Assembly (NCBI GenBank): GCA_934630385.1 | Contig: CAKTWE010000040.1 | Coordinates: forward strand, 1-15,541 | Reading direction: 5' to 3' | DNA: 15,541 nt | From: an uncultured Collinsella sp. | Lineage (GTDB): Bacteria > Actinomycetota > Coriobacteriia > Coriobacteriales > Coriobacteriaceae | Shown here: positions 7,389 to 14,434 of the stretch, piece by piece | How positions within the stretch are numbered: position 1 is the first letter of the stretch | Layout: the number at the start of each line of letters is the position of its first letter | Program-made: the position numbers and the translations under genes | Notes under the pieces: generated by a model | Told to the model about the DNA's origin: nothing | Seen by the model: only the letters and a program-made list of their open reading frames with translations | Database searches by the model: none

Positions 7389-7456
7389 GGTTTGTCTCGA
7401 TCTGTAACAGTTACTCAGCAAAAACCGACCCCAAATGTTGCAAATCGAGACAAACC
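7389..7456. repeat. Inverted-repeat element, copy 1 (68 bp)
   Basis: Left arm 7389-7409 and right arm 7436-7456 are 21 bases each and complementary at 19 of 21 positions. They carry the family core tctcgatctgtaaca. Related copies lie at 7472-7513, 13503-13557, 13936-13994 and 14014-14076. Confidence 0.8.
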
Positions 7457-7471
7457 AAACTTACCCGTCAG

Positions 7472-7513
7472 AAAATCTCAATCTGTAACAGTAACTCGGC
7501 AAAATCTGTAACA
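7472..7513. repeat. Two left half-sites of the inverted-repeat element
   Basis: The left arm appears at 7472-7490 (aaaatctcaatctgtaaca) and, shortened, at 7501-7513 (aaaatctgtaaca). The second is followed by gttagccgcccaaa, the same interior as in the copies near 13514 and 14033. No right arm follows, so these look like decayed or partial copies. Confidence 0.7.
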
Positions 7514-7534
7514 GTTAGCCGCCCAAAACATACC

Positions 7535-7569
7535 AAAAACGGGCACGGTACCCACGTACTGCGCCCGTT
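7535..7569 (-). terminator. Rho-independent terminator of the glycosidase gene
   Basis: On the minus strand, arms 7569-7556 and 7551-7538 form a 14-pair stem (12 Watson-Crick, one G-U, one mismatch) with a 4-base loop. The stem ends in CCCGTT and runs into a short T tract. It lies about 40 bases past the stop codon at 7608. Confidence 0.85.
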
Positions 7570-7607
7570 CGCTAGCACAAGTCCCTTCCAGAACTTATTG
7601 TTGACGC

Positions 7608-10600
7608 TTAGCGCGCGCTTCTGCGCTTAAGCAGACGAGAAGCCGCGATGGCCGCCGCACCGAGGCAAAGCGCAAGACCCGCAAAGAACAAAGAGTCGTC
7701 ACCAGCACGAGGCAAATCGACCTTAGCCCCCTTCTTGTCGCCCTTATTCTGGGAGCCAGTCGTGTCCTTATCCGTCGAAGCGCCGCCGTTACCGGAGCCG
7801 TTCTCGCTACCGGCACCGGAACCAGAACCACCGGTCTGCTTCTTGATCCACTTGGCATAGAGCGTAGTGTCAACATTCACGGCAGCATCGAAATTAAACG
7901 CATGCTCACCGTCCTTGTCGGCATACCACCCGACGAAGTCATAGCCTTCACGCGTGGGGTTAACGGGCTTGGCCACCCTTCCGCCCTCATCGAGCTCAAC
8001 GGTTGACGTATTGCCGCAACCGTCGTCAAACGTCACGGTTACCTTCTTTACAGGAGCCTTGGCAACCAAAGCGTCAAGCGCTGCCTTGAGAGAATCAGTA
8101 GCATCTTGGACCTCACCAAACGTTACGTCCTGACCAGCATTGATGCGATCGATGACGTCATGAGCGCTCTGCAGGGGATCGACAAGACCATCCACCGACT
8201 CATACGAATCAGCGTTCTTCTGAGCGGTCTCTGCGCGAGCGATCAGAGAGAGCAGTCCGTTCTCACCGTTCAGGCCATACGGATCGTTTTGCTTGGTGAC
8301 TCCGAAAACCTGAAGCTCGACCACATGGTTTTCCTTCGAGACGCCCGTGCCCTTGACACCGGAGGCATACAGACGCACATAGCGTGCTGTCGTCGCTGCC
8401 GTAGAACCGGAGGCGTCGAAGAGCTGCTTGCCCGCAGCTGTCTCGGCATACAGGCTGTCCTTCGGATCCTCGCCCAGGCCAAACACATCGCTATCGCCCG
8501 AATAGTAGAGCACCTGAGCGTCCGAAAAATCAGACTTGCTTGCAACCACGAGCGCAGTCGCCTTATAGGTGCGCGAGTCCGCCCAATAGCGCCACAGGTT
8601 CACGCCGGTAATCTCGTAATCGGAGCCGAGGTCGACCTGCATGTACGAGCCAACTCCCTTACCATCGTTGCCAAAGATGCAATAGCCGTTAGTGTCCGCA
8701 TTGTTGCCATCAGTTGCAACGGTCAGGGCACGAGAAGCGTCGGAATTCGTCACCGGAGTCGTGGTGTCACCGTCGACCCAAGCAGCCGTCGGCACCTTGC
8801 CCAGGGCAAGGTTCACGGTTTTGTTTGCAGGAACAAGCTTGAGGTAACCCGCGTAAAGGTTGTCGTATGCGGTCTTTTTGGCAGCAGCGTCACCCTTCAG
8901 CGCCGCCTTCGCCTGATCGATCAGGTTATCCATATCGGCGTTTGCCCAGGATGCATCGCTTACCTGGTCCTTCTTCGCCTCAACGGTCTCGATCAACTCC
9001 GCCAGTGCAGAAGTGGGAACCTCGTCGTAACCAAGAGCATGATCATAGACGGCAAGCGAAGTCTGCTTCGCGCCGCCGCCTGCCGTGATCGCACCGGTGC
9101 TCACAGCGTGGTCGGCGTTATTAACACCCAGGTAGGCGCTGCCGGCAAGCTCACCATCAACGTAGATCTTAAGCATGCCGTTATTCTCACGGACGCCCGC
9201 GACTGTAGCACTGCCACCCGCAACCGTCACATCGGAGGTAGCGGTCGTAGCGTTAACGGTAAAGTATGCCTTGCCGTCGTTGTCGATACCGAGCTTCCAT
9301 TCATCGCCCTGAGAAAGGAGCACCGTCGAAGCTGCAGCATCAGAAACGTTTGTGGCAACGGTAAAACCGTTCTTGCCCTCAACGCTATTCTCGGCATCCG
9401 AGAGCTCGCCACCAGCTGAGGTGGCAGCAGAGGCAATGACCCCATCCTTGTGATAAATACCCGAGACACTTCCCTCAAGGCTGTTGCCACAAGCATCGTG
9501 GCCCTGAGCAGCTGCGACCTTGATCTTGCTGCCGTTCTTCACACCGTTTTTTAGCTTGATGTCGAACGTGCGCATGTCGGCGGACGCCTCGACGTTCTCG
9601 CACTCAACCTGTTTGCCGTCGACCGTTACGGTGAACTGTGCATCGGTCACGTGCTCGCTTGCCTGAACGCGAAGGCTCTTTACGCCCTTAACATACATGG
9701 TGTCAAGCTTTGGAGCCTCGATATCGCCCTTCTGGCTCAGATTCCAAATCTGGGTCTCGCCGGGCTTAAGCGTCACGGTAACCGTATCGCCCTGAGCATA
9801 GCTGTCCTTCGAAGCACCGAGCGCGCTTCCGTCCGAGGTGTAGGATTCAACGATCGAGCGCTTAAAGGTGCCAGCATGCGAGGCGCCCACACCGGCATCG
9901 AGCTTGAAGGTAATGGTCTTCTCGCTAGCCGACGGGTTGCGCATCGAAATGATGCCCTCGTCGCCCTTGCTGTTGAAGCAGGCAAAACCGTAGGCATCCT
10001 GCGTTCCCGCGCCGCTGATACCGCCGAGCTTAACGCCCGAAGCAGGGACGCCGCCAATCATCTTAGCGTTCTGAAGCTTGTCGAAGTTCGTTTCGGCCCA
10101 CTCGAGGAAGTCGGCGTTCACCAGATATTTCTCGTCATCTAACAGGCTGTCGGAGTAATAGAGCTCCCAGAACGACGTACCGCGCGTTGCCATCATGTAC
10201 AGATAGTTGCGGAACTGGGCGCCGTTCATGGAGTTGGCACTGATGCCCGTACCCTCTTTGCCGTAAATCGGGTCGTGGTTGTAGAGGTTGGACAGCGGGA
10301 ACTGGAAATCGTGGTTCTTGACGAAGTCATAGTAGGCTCCGTCTCGATAGCTCAGCATGTTGTCCATCTTGTTGTTAAGCGTGGAGTTGGAAACCTCGCC
10401 GCGGTCATGCGTGCACTGGATCCACACCGAGTTGGACCATTGCAAGAACCAAGGGCTCGGGTTCACATAGCAGGTAAGAGAGACCCACAGGTTATCAATA
10501 CCAAGCTCGTCTGCCTTGTCCCACACGTTCTCAAACAGGACAATCCACTTTTCCCACAAGTCGGTAGCGTGATAGAAACCGTTCGGGCCACCGTACATGT

Positions 10601-13028
10601 GATGGTGATTCTCGTCGTAGCCTACAACGCCCTCGCCCTGAGAGAATGCGTTGTACTGCGCGTTGTCAGCATAGCCATCCCATTTCCAGTAGTTGACGCC
10701 GTAATCAGCCATCCACTGCAAGGCAAGATTCTGGAAATTGTCAACGTAGCGCTGGTCAGCAACATCAATCGAGCCACCAGCGGCCGAACCGTTACCCGCC
10801 TTGGAAATAATATCTGCAAGTTGACCGTAGAAGTTGTAACCGCCGCGCGGGCCAACCCAGACGCCGAAGTTCGATCCGAGTTTCTCCACGAGCGATGAAG
10901 ATGTCGTGAGCTTATTGGGGAACTTAGAGTTAAACGTCCAAAACCCGTCGGTGTTTTTACCCGTGCCAGAACGGCCCAGGTCAACCGACGCCTCGGTATT
11001 GTTGTAGTTGTTCCAGCCGTCGTCAACGACATAGGAGTCGAGCGGACGAACGCCCGTGGAGGAAAGGTTCTTGTCCACCGCCTTGAACGAATCGAGAATG
11101 TTATTCTCGTCGATGAGCATCATATTATCGAACCAAGAGTTGTACTGAATGCGGAACTCGCTCGGCTTTGAGATGCCCTTGATATAGCTGTAGAAGTCGG
11201 TACGAACCACGTCGTTGTTCGAGCCGTCAGAGTGGGTGGCACCCACAACAGTCTGCCACGAAACGTACTTGCCGTCCGAGGTGAGCTGCCCATCGCGCTC
11301 AAAATCGGTGAAATTCTTGCCAGTCCAATAGCGCATACGGCCCAAGTCATCGACAATCTGAGTATCGGTTTCAGGGAACTCCGAACCCAAGAATAAGCCG
11401 TTGACATAAATGGGCTGGCCCAGGTTGGCGCGCGCCTCGGTCATCTCGACAACCCCACCTTTACCCGTGGGGATAGTCCAGGTGTAGCTCGCATCCTTGA
11501 CGTTGAGGTGTTCGCCATCGATGTAGTTGAAACGGATGTCCTTATCCTCGGAATTGACCTCAAGGAACTTACGCATAAAGTGATCGTCATCGTACATGAC
11601 GACCTTCTCAGTCACCGTCGCAAGACCGTTACCAAACTGCACAGGCTTGAAGGTGAACGTCAACATCTTGCCAGATTTCTCGACGTCGTTAATCGTTGCG
11701 GTGGTATCGCTAACCTGTACCGGTCCGTCCAGCTCAAGATTGCTCGTCTTGAGTTGCGGTTTGCCCGAAGCGTTCTCGAACGTGTCGAACTTCTCTTGAT
11801 ACAAATCGAGCTCGGCACCAGAAGCAAAACTACCTCCCTGAGCCTCGAGCACCCGGATGCCTACATAACGGCCGGTCTGAGCCTTATCGAGCCCAAAGTA
11901 AGTCATCTTGCAGGTTCCGTCGTCGTTATAGGAAGAGCTCAAGTCAACCGAGAACGTCCCTTTCTTGTTCGAATCATCGAACAAGCCATCCTTGCTATCC
12001 GAGACATACACCGCGAACTTCTTAAAGGTGCCGTTAGCACCCTTGACGTTGCGGCCCGCGTAGCCAACCGTCTGGAAGGAACTCTTCGCTCCCTCACCGC
12101 GGTCAATCGTCAAATCGACAGGCAGCTTCTTCGTATCGCCCTCACCCGCGCCGTAGCGAGAGTGATAGTAGGTGGTGAAGTCGCCATCGACCAGCGCTTC
12201 GTAACCGCCGCCCTCGTTGGTGGCAACGGACGTGCCCGTCACGGTCCAGCCCTTAGATCCGTGCACGACGGAGTTGTCCGAGGCGTCAAGCACATCGAGC
12301 TCCGCCACGTTCATGTACTTGTTCTCGTTGGAGGGCTGCCAATGATAGGTCGTGAGACCGGTCAGGCGGACCGCCTTAGCCTGCACGGCAGCGAACTTAA
12401 TGACCGTGGTGCCCGTGTCGTTCATGGTGCCGTTCTCTACGAGCGTCACCCATGTGCCATCGGCCATCTGGTACTCGAGCTTGTAAGTCTTAACGCGACC
12501 CGTGCAGTTATAGCCCACCGATTCATGATGGCGCGGCGTATAGCTAACGCTTGCAATGGTCTTAGTACCGCCAAAATCCACAATGAGGTTTGCCGTTCCT
12601 GCGGCCTCCGCAGAAGACGCCCAATAAGTGCCAGCATCCTCATCGATGGCCTTCGACGCCAAAGCGGCCTCGCTCGTGTCAACGGAGGAGCCCGCAACTG
12701 TCACGGCCGTGGGCCTGACGCTCGTAAGAGAATCGGCCGGCTCAAGTCGCGTGGCCTCGGCAAGCGACTGAATAACAAATTCCTCGGACCCCGACCCGGG
12801 AACGAGAGTGGTAGAGGCGAGCTTGTTGTTGATTTCGACAGTCTTGAGCTTACCGGCAGCGGTGCTGAACGTTCTCGAAATCGCATTGTTGCCAATGGTC
12901 ACGTTGCCGTTCGATTCATTCACCACCACGTTGCCATAGCCGGCCGCAAGAGCGGCGGGCGGGGCCGACAACCCCAGAAAGCCTGCCACTGCAAACACGG
13001 CAGCCACAAGATAGCGTTTTTTGAGCAT
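7608..13028 (-). CDS. Secreted, sortase-anchored GH36-like glycoside hydrolase with discoidin-like binding domains
   Basis: This is a predicted 1806-residue surface enzyme. A signal peptide (residues 1 to about 29, KKR then a hydrophobic core, PAALA-A cleavage) is followed by two F5/8-type C (CBM32-like) domains (about 105-235 and 240-410). A beta-sandwich (about 415-620) precedes a GH36-like barrel: YNSWF near 630, VVDDGW with Asp669-Asp670, and WKWDG with likely nucleophile Asp784; Asp875 in THDRGE is a possible acid/base. The Asp670-Asp784 spacing fits GH36 alpha-galactosidases. After the barrel come an Ig-like part (about 1103-1187), a LamG-like fold (about 1196-1333), a FIVAR-like helix pair (about 1341-1400), a third F5/8 C (about 1405-1577), another FIVAR (about 1591-1656), a Listeria-Bacteroides repeat (about 1660-1728), and LPRAG (1772-1776) plus membrane helix and basic tail. 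ATG at 13028 is chosen because AAAGGGG precedes it; upstream ATGs lack a site. The substrate, alpha-galactoside or alpha-N-acetylgalactosaminide, is unknown. Confidence 0.85.
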   Translation of the reverse strand: MLKKRYLVAAVFAVAGFLGLSAPPAALAAGYGNVVVNESNGNVTIGNNAISRTFSTAAGKLKTVEINNKLASTTLVPGSGSEEFVIQSLAEATRLEPADSLTSVRPTAVTVAGSSVDTSEAALASKAIDEDAGTYWASSAEAAGTANLIVDFGGTKTIASVSYTPRHHESVGYNCTGRVKTYKLEYQMADGTWVTLVENGTMNDTGTTVIKFAAVQAKAVRLTGLTTYHWQPSNENKYMNVAELDVLDASDNSVVHGSKGWTVTGTSVATNEGGGYEALVDGDFTTYYHSRYGAGEGDTKKLPVDLTIDRGEGAKSSFQTVGYAGRNVKGANGTFKKFAVYVSDSKDGLFDDSNKKGTFSVDLSSSYNDDGTCKMTYFGLDKAQTGRYVGIRVLEAQGGSFASGAELDLYQEKFDTFENASGKPQLKTSNLELDGPVQVSDTTATINDVEKSGKMLTFTFKPVQFGNGLATVTEKVVMYDDDHFMRKFLEVNSEDKDIRFNYIDGEHLNVKDASYTWTIPTGKGGVVEMTEARANLGQPIYVNGLFLGSEFPETDTQIVDDLGRMRYWTGKNFTDFERDGQLTSDGKYVSWQTVVGATHSDGSNNDVVRTDFYSYIKGISKPSEFRIQYNSWFDNMMLIDENNILDSFKAVDKNLSSTGVRPLDSYVVDDGWNNYNNTEASVDLGRSGTGKNTDGFWTFNSKFPNKLTTSSSLVEKLGSNFGVWVGPRGGYNFYGQLADIISKAGNGSAAGGSIDVADQRYVDNFQNLALQWMADYGVNYWKWDGYADNAQYNAFSQGEGVVGYDENHHHMYGGPNGFYHATDLWEKWIVLFENVWDKADELGIDNLWVSLTCYVNPSPWFLQWSNSVWIQCTHDRGEVSNSTLNNKMDNMLSYRDGAYYDFVKNHDFQFPLSNLYNHDPIYGKEGTGISANSMNGAQFRNYLYMMATRGTSFWELYYSDSLLDDEKYLVNADFLEWAETNFDKLQNAKMIGGVPASGVKLGGISGAGTQDAYGFACFNSKGDEGIISMRNPSASEKTITFKLDAGVGASHAGTFKRSIVESYTSDGSALGASKDSYAQGDTVTVTLKPGETQIWNLSQKGDIEAPKLDTMYVKGVKSLRVQASEHVTDAQFTVTVDGKQVECENVEASADMRTFDIKLKNGVKNGSKIKVAAAQGHDACGNSLEGSVSGIYHKDGVIASAATSAGGELSDAENSVEGKNGFTVATNVSDAAASTVLLSQGDEWKLGIDNDGKAYFTVNATTATSDVTVAGGSATVAGVRENNGMLKIYVDGELAGSAYLGVNNADHAVSTGAITAGGGAKQTSLAVYDHALGYDEVPTSALAELIETVEAKKDQVSDASWANADMDNLIDQAKAALKGDAAAKKTAYDNLYAGYLKLVPANKTVNLALGKVPTAAWVDGDTTTPVTNSDASRALTVATDGNNADTNGYCIFGNDGKGVGSYMQVDLGSDYEITGVNLWRYWADSRTYKATALVVASKSDFSDAQVLYYSGDSDVFGLGEDPKDSLYAETAAGKQLFDASGSTAATTARYVRLYASGVKGTGVSKENHVVELQVFGVTKQNDPYGLNGENGLLSLIARAETAQKNADSYESVDGLVDPLQSAHDVIDRINAGQDVTFGEVQDATDSLKAALDALVAKAPVKKVTVTFDDGCGNTSTVELDEGGRVAKPVNPTREGYDFVGWYADKDGEHAFNFDAAVNVDTTLYAKWIKKQTGGSGSGAGSENGSGNGGASTDKDTTGSQNKGDKKGAKVDLPRAGDDSLFFAGLALCLGAAAIAASRLLKRRSAR

Positions 13029-13032
13029 GTGC

Positions 13033-13040
13033 TCCCCTTT
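13033..13040 (-). promoter_or_regulatory. Ribosome binding site that fixes the glycosidase start
   Basis: On the minus strand AAAGGGGA ends 4 bases before ATG 13028. The two longer in-frame ATGs (13043 and 13064) have no comparable site, and the signal peptide is typical only from 13028. Confidence 0.7.
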
Positions 13041-13211
13041 CATTTTATCCGTGCGACGCCCCATAGTTCTCAGGCGTAACCTACCGACGCAATATGAGTA
13101 ATCTCATCCATGATAAAGAAGCTGTTTAACACGGTTTGCAGCGGGCCAGCTAAACCGGCGAATGGTAGGTTTTCCTCCCTCAAATGGCATTCGTTATTCG
13201 TCTCATCTTTT

Positions 13212-13240
13212 TTTACATACCAATTGGTATTAATTATCAA
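13212..13240 (-). promoter_or_regulatory. Probable promoter of the glycosidase gene with a palindromic operator in its spacer
   Basis: On the minus strand TTGATA (13240-13235) and TGTAAA (13217-13212) are 17 bases apart, each matching consensus at 4 or 5 of 6 positions. The spacer holds the perfect 14-bp palindrome ataccaattggtat (13217-13230). A further inverted pair, ggtattaa (13226-13233) and ttaatacc (13260-13267), overlaps and flanks the -35. The predicted leader before ATG 13028 is about 175 bases. Confidence 0.5.
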
Positions 13241-13502
13241 AACCGCTGGTAATCGCTATTTAATACCACTAGCCACTCTTTAGTTTTCTACAATTCAATG
13301 AAGTTGAACGGGAGATTCAGTTGATTTATTAGCCCCCCCCCTATTAGCGCACGCAATGGACATCAGCGCCGATCAACCTTGCTGTCCCCGCTTTACCAAA
13401 ACCGCCACCACTGGGTCTCGCGCCGCTTGCTGTCGCGACGAATTTCGCCCCTGCCGCGGCAAACCCAAGTCGAACATGAAGCCATGCCCGTCGACGTGCC
13501 TT

Positions 13503-13557
13503 AATCTGTAACAGTTAGCCACCCAAATCGGGCCCAGGTGCTACAGGTTGAGATTTT
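13503..13557. repeat. Inverted-repeat element, copy 2 (diverged left arm)
   Basis: The left half aatctgtaaca (13503-13513) and right half tgctacaggttgagatttt (13539-13557) enclose gttagccacccaaatcggg. That interior is nearly the same as in the copy at 14014-14076. Confidence 0.7.
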
Positions 13558-13679
13558 GATTGGCGTTGGGGGCTGGGCCAAGGGGTACCGGAGGGGGGCC
13601 GCGGACGAACCGGCGGCCTCGCCCCGATCCCGCACCGACAGCTGCGCCACGTCATCTCGAGTGCAGGGCAGCCCCTCAA

Positions 13680-13771
13680 TTCCGGACATTCCAGCCTCTT
13701 TCCGAACATTTTTGACCCGTTTCCGGACATTGTCCGCGAATGTCCGGAAAAGGGGGCCGCTGTGTCCGGAA
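13680..13771. repeat. Cluster of five TTCCGGACATT-type motifs spaced about two helical turns apart
   Basis: Direct copies lie at 13680-13690, 13700-13710 (one mismatch) and 13721-13731, and inverted copies at 13739-13749 and 13761-13771 (variant). Centre-to-centre spacings are 20, 21, 18 and 22 bases. Copies 3 and 4 form a perfect 12-bp hairpin (13720-13731 with 13739-13750) with a 7-base loop. Confidence 0.65.
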
Positions 13772-13801
13772 CGAGACTCGGTCAACAGTGCTCCTGGTTC
13801 A

Positions 13802-13864
13802 CTAGTAAAGTTCCGCTGTTCCCTAGTAAGGTTCCCTAGTTTCGCAGTAGAGTTCCCCAGTTCG
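13802..13864. repeat. Three tandem 21-bp repeats
   Basis: The motif ctagtaaagttcc at 13802 recurs as ctagtaaggttcc at 13823 and gcagtagagttcc at 13844, exactly 21 bases apart each time. The period equals seven codons, so any reading frame across it shows a 7-residue repeat. I see no other sign of coding. Confidence 0.7.
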
Positions 13865-13935
13865 CACCTTGCTGATATGTGCCAGATTAGATATGCGGTC
13901 CACTCCCTCGGTATAATGGGACTGTCCAGCCAAAA

Positions 13936-13994
13936 CGTCTCAATCTGCAACATCTAGACCGGCTTTTTGTCCCTACCTGTTACAGATCGAGACG
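13936..13994. repeat. Inverted-repeat element, copy 3
   Basis: Left arm cgtctcaatctgcaaca (13936-13952) and right arm tgttacagatcgagacg (13978-13994) are complementary at 15 of 17 positions, with a 25-base interior. Confidence 0.8.
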
Positions 13995-14013
13995 AACCAA
14001 ACCCGTCTTCCGG

Positions 14014-14076
14014 AAAATCTCGATCTGTAACACCTAACCGCCCAAATCGGGTCTAGATGTTACAGATCGAGATTTT
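14014..14076. repeat. Inverted-repeat element, copy 4 (perfect 19-bp arms)
   Basis: Left arm aaaatctcgatctgtaaca (14014-14032) is exactly complementary to right arm 14058-14076. The interior holds cctaaccgcccaaatcggg. The A run before and T run after the stem could let it act as a terminator in both directions. This is the best-preserved copy. Confidence 0.85.
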
Positions 14077-14111
14077 GTTTGAGAGGCTGAGGGTCAGACC
14101 GAAAACACGAT

Positions 14112-14152
14112 CCCGAAATAACAAAAAAGCTCGCCGGCTAGGCCGACGAGCT
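14112..14152 (-). terminator. Rho-independent terminator of the initiator tRNA gene
   Basis: On the minus strand, AGCTCGTCGGC (14152-14142) and GCCGGCGAGCT (14138-14128) form an 11-pair stem with one G-U and a 3-base loop, followed by TTTTTGTTATTT. It begins 10 bases past the tRNA 3' end. Confidence 0.9.
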
Positions 14153-14161
14153 GCAAGTTCT

Positions 14162-14238
14162 TGGTCGCGGGGGCAGGATTTGAACCTACGACCTCCGGGT
14201 TATGAGCCCGGCGAGCTACCAGACTGCTCCACCCCGCA
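14162..14238 (-). tRNA. Initiator tRNA-Met (anticodon CAT)
   Basis: This is a 77-base tRNA with encoded CCA (14164-14162). The anticodon arm GGG-CTCATAA-CCC places CAT in the anticodon and has the three consecutive G-C pairs that mark bacterial initiator tRNA. Position 1 (U) faces position 72 (G) instead of a Watson-Crick pair, which also fits an initiator, although the common form is C-A. The T arm (GTTCAAATC) and D arm (GCAGTCTGGTAGCTCG) are standard. A strong terminator follows, so it is probably transcribed alone. Confidence 0.95.
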
Positions 14239-14434
14239 ATGTCTGGGCGCCTCATGTGCGCAAGAAAGAATATTACGTGGGAGTTCGGTAAACGGCAAGG
14301 AAAATCTCGTAGAGCATAATTCCTTCATATTTAAGACCCCTCAGCCATATCGCCGTGAACGAATCGCAGCCGAGCGCCGCCGACGGCACGTATACAATGG
14401 TGCGCGTCCTTTTATGCCGACACCGGGAGTAGAC

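Larger units (their letters stand above)
7253..7607. other. Intergenic region between the flavoenzyme and glycosidase genes
   Basis: No gene is visible. From left to right it holds the upstream region of the flavoenzyme gene with a weak promoter candidate (minus TTGCGC at 7334-7329, TATCCT at 7310-7305, 18-base spacer). Next come inverted-repeat element copies (7389-7513), then the terminator of the glycosidase gene (7535-7569). Confidence 0.6.
13268..14161. other. Long gene-free region between the glycosidase promoter and the tRNA gene
   Basis: No convincing protein gene is seen on either strand. The open frames here run through repeats and start inside the inverted-repeat element. The region holds a run of nine C (13333-13341), element copies at 13503-13557, 13936-13994 and 14014-14076, a cluster of TTCCGGACATT motifs (13680-13771), a 21-bp tandem repeat (13802-13864), a plus-strand TATAAT (13912-13917) and the tRNA terminator. 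Confidence 0.6.

Noticed and set aside
7389-7513. Possible CRISPR array from the repeated tctgtaaca motifs.
   Set aside because: Units are inverted as well as direct, spacing is irregular, there are no equal-length unique spacers and no cas genes.
13029-13064. Starts at 13043 or 13064 for the glycosidase.
   Set aside because: They would place charged residues ahead of a typical signal peptide and lack a good ribosome binding site.
11508-13079. Long plus-strand frame (523 residues) opposite the glycosidase N-terminus, and another at 8106-9419.
   Set aside because: Both are antisense to a gene with a signal peptide, recognisable domains and a terminator. Neither has a family signature.
13501-13957. 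Overlapping frames of about 140-150 residues on both strands.
   Set aside because: They begin in inverted-repeat copies, run across tandem repeats, have no recognisable domain, and lack ribosome binding sites. More likely non-coding.
14057-14434. In-frame extension of the coaX reading frame by 126 residues.
   Set aside because: It begins inside an inverted-repeat copy and runs antisense through the initiator tRNA. The family start and a ribosome binding site are at 14435.
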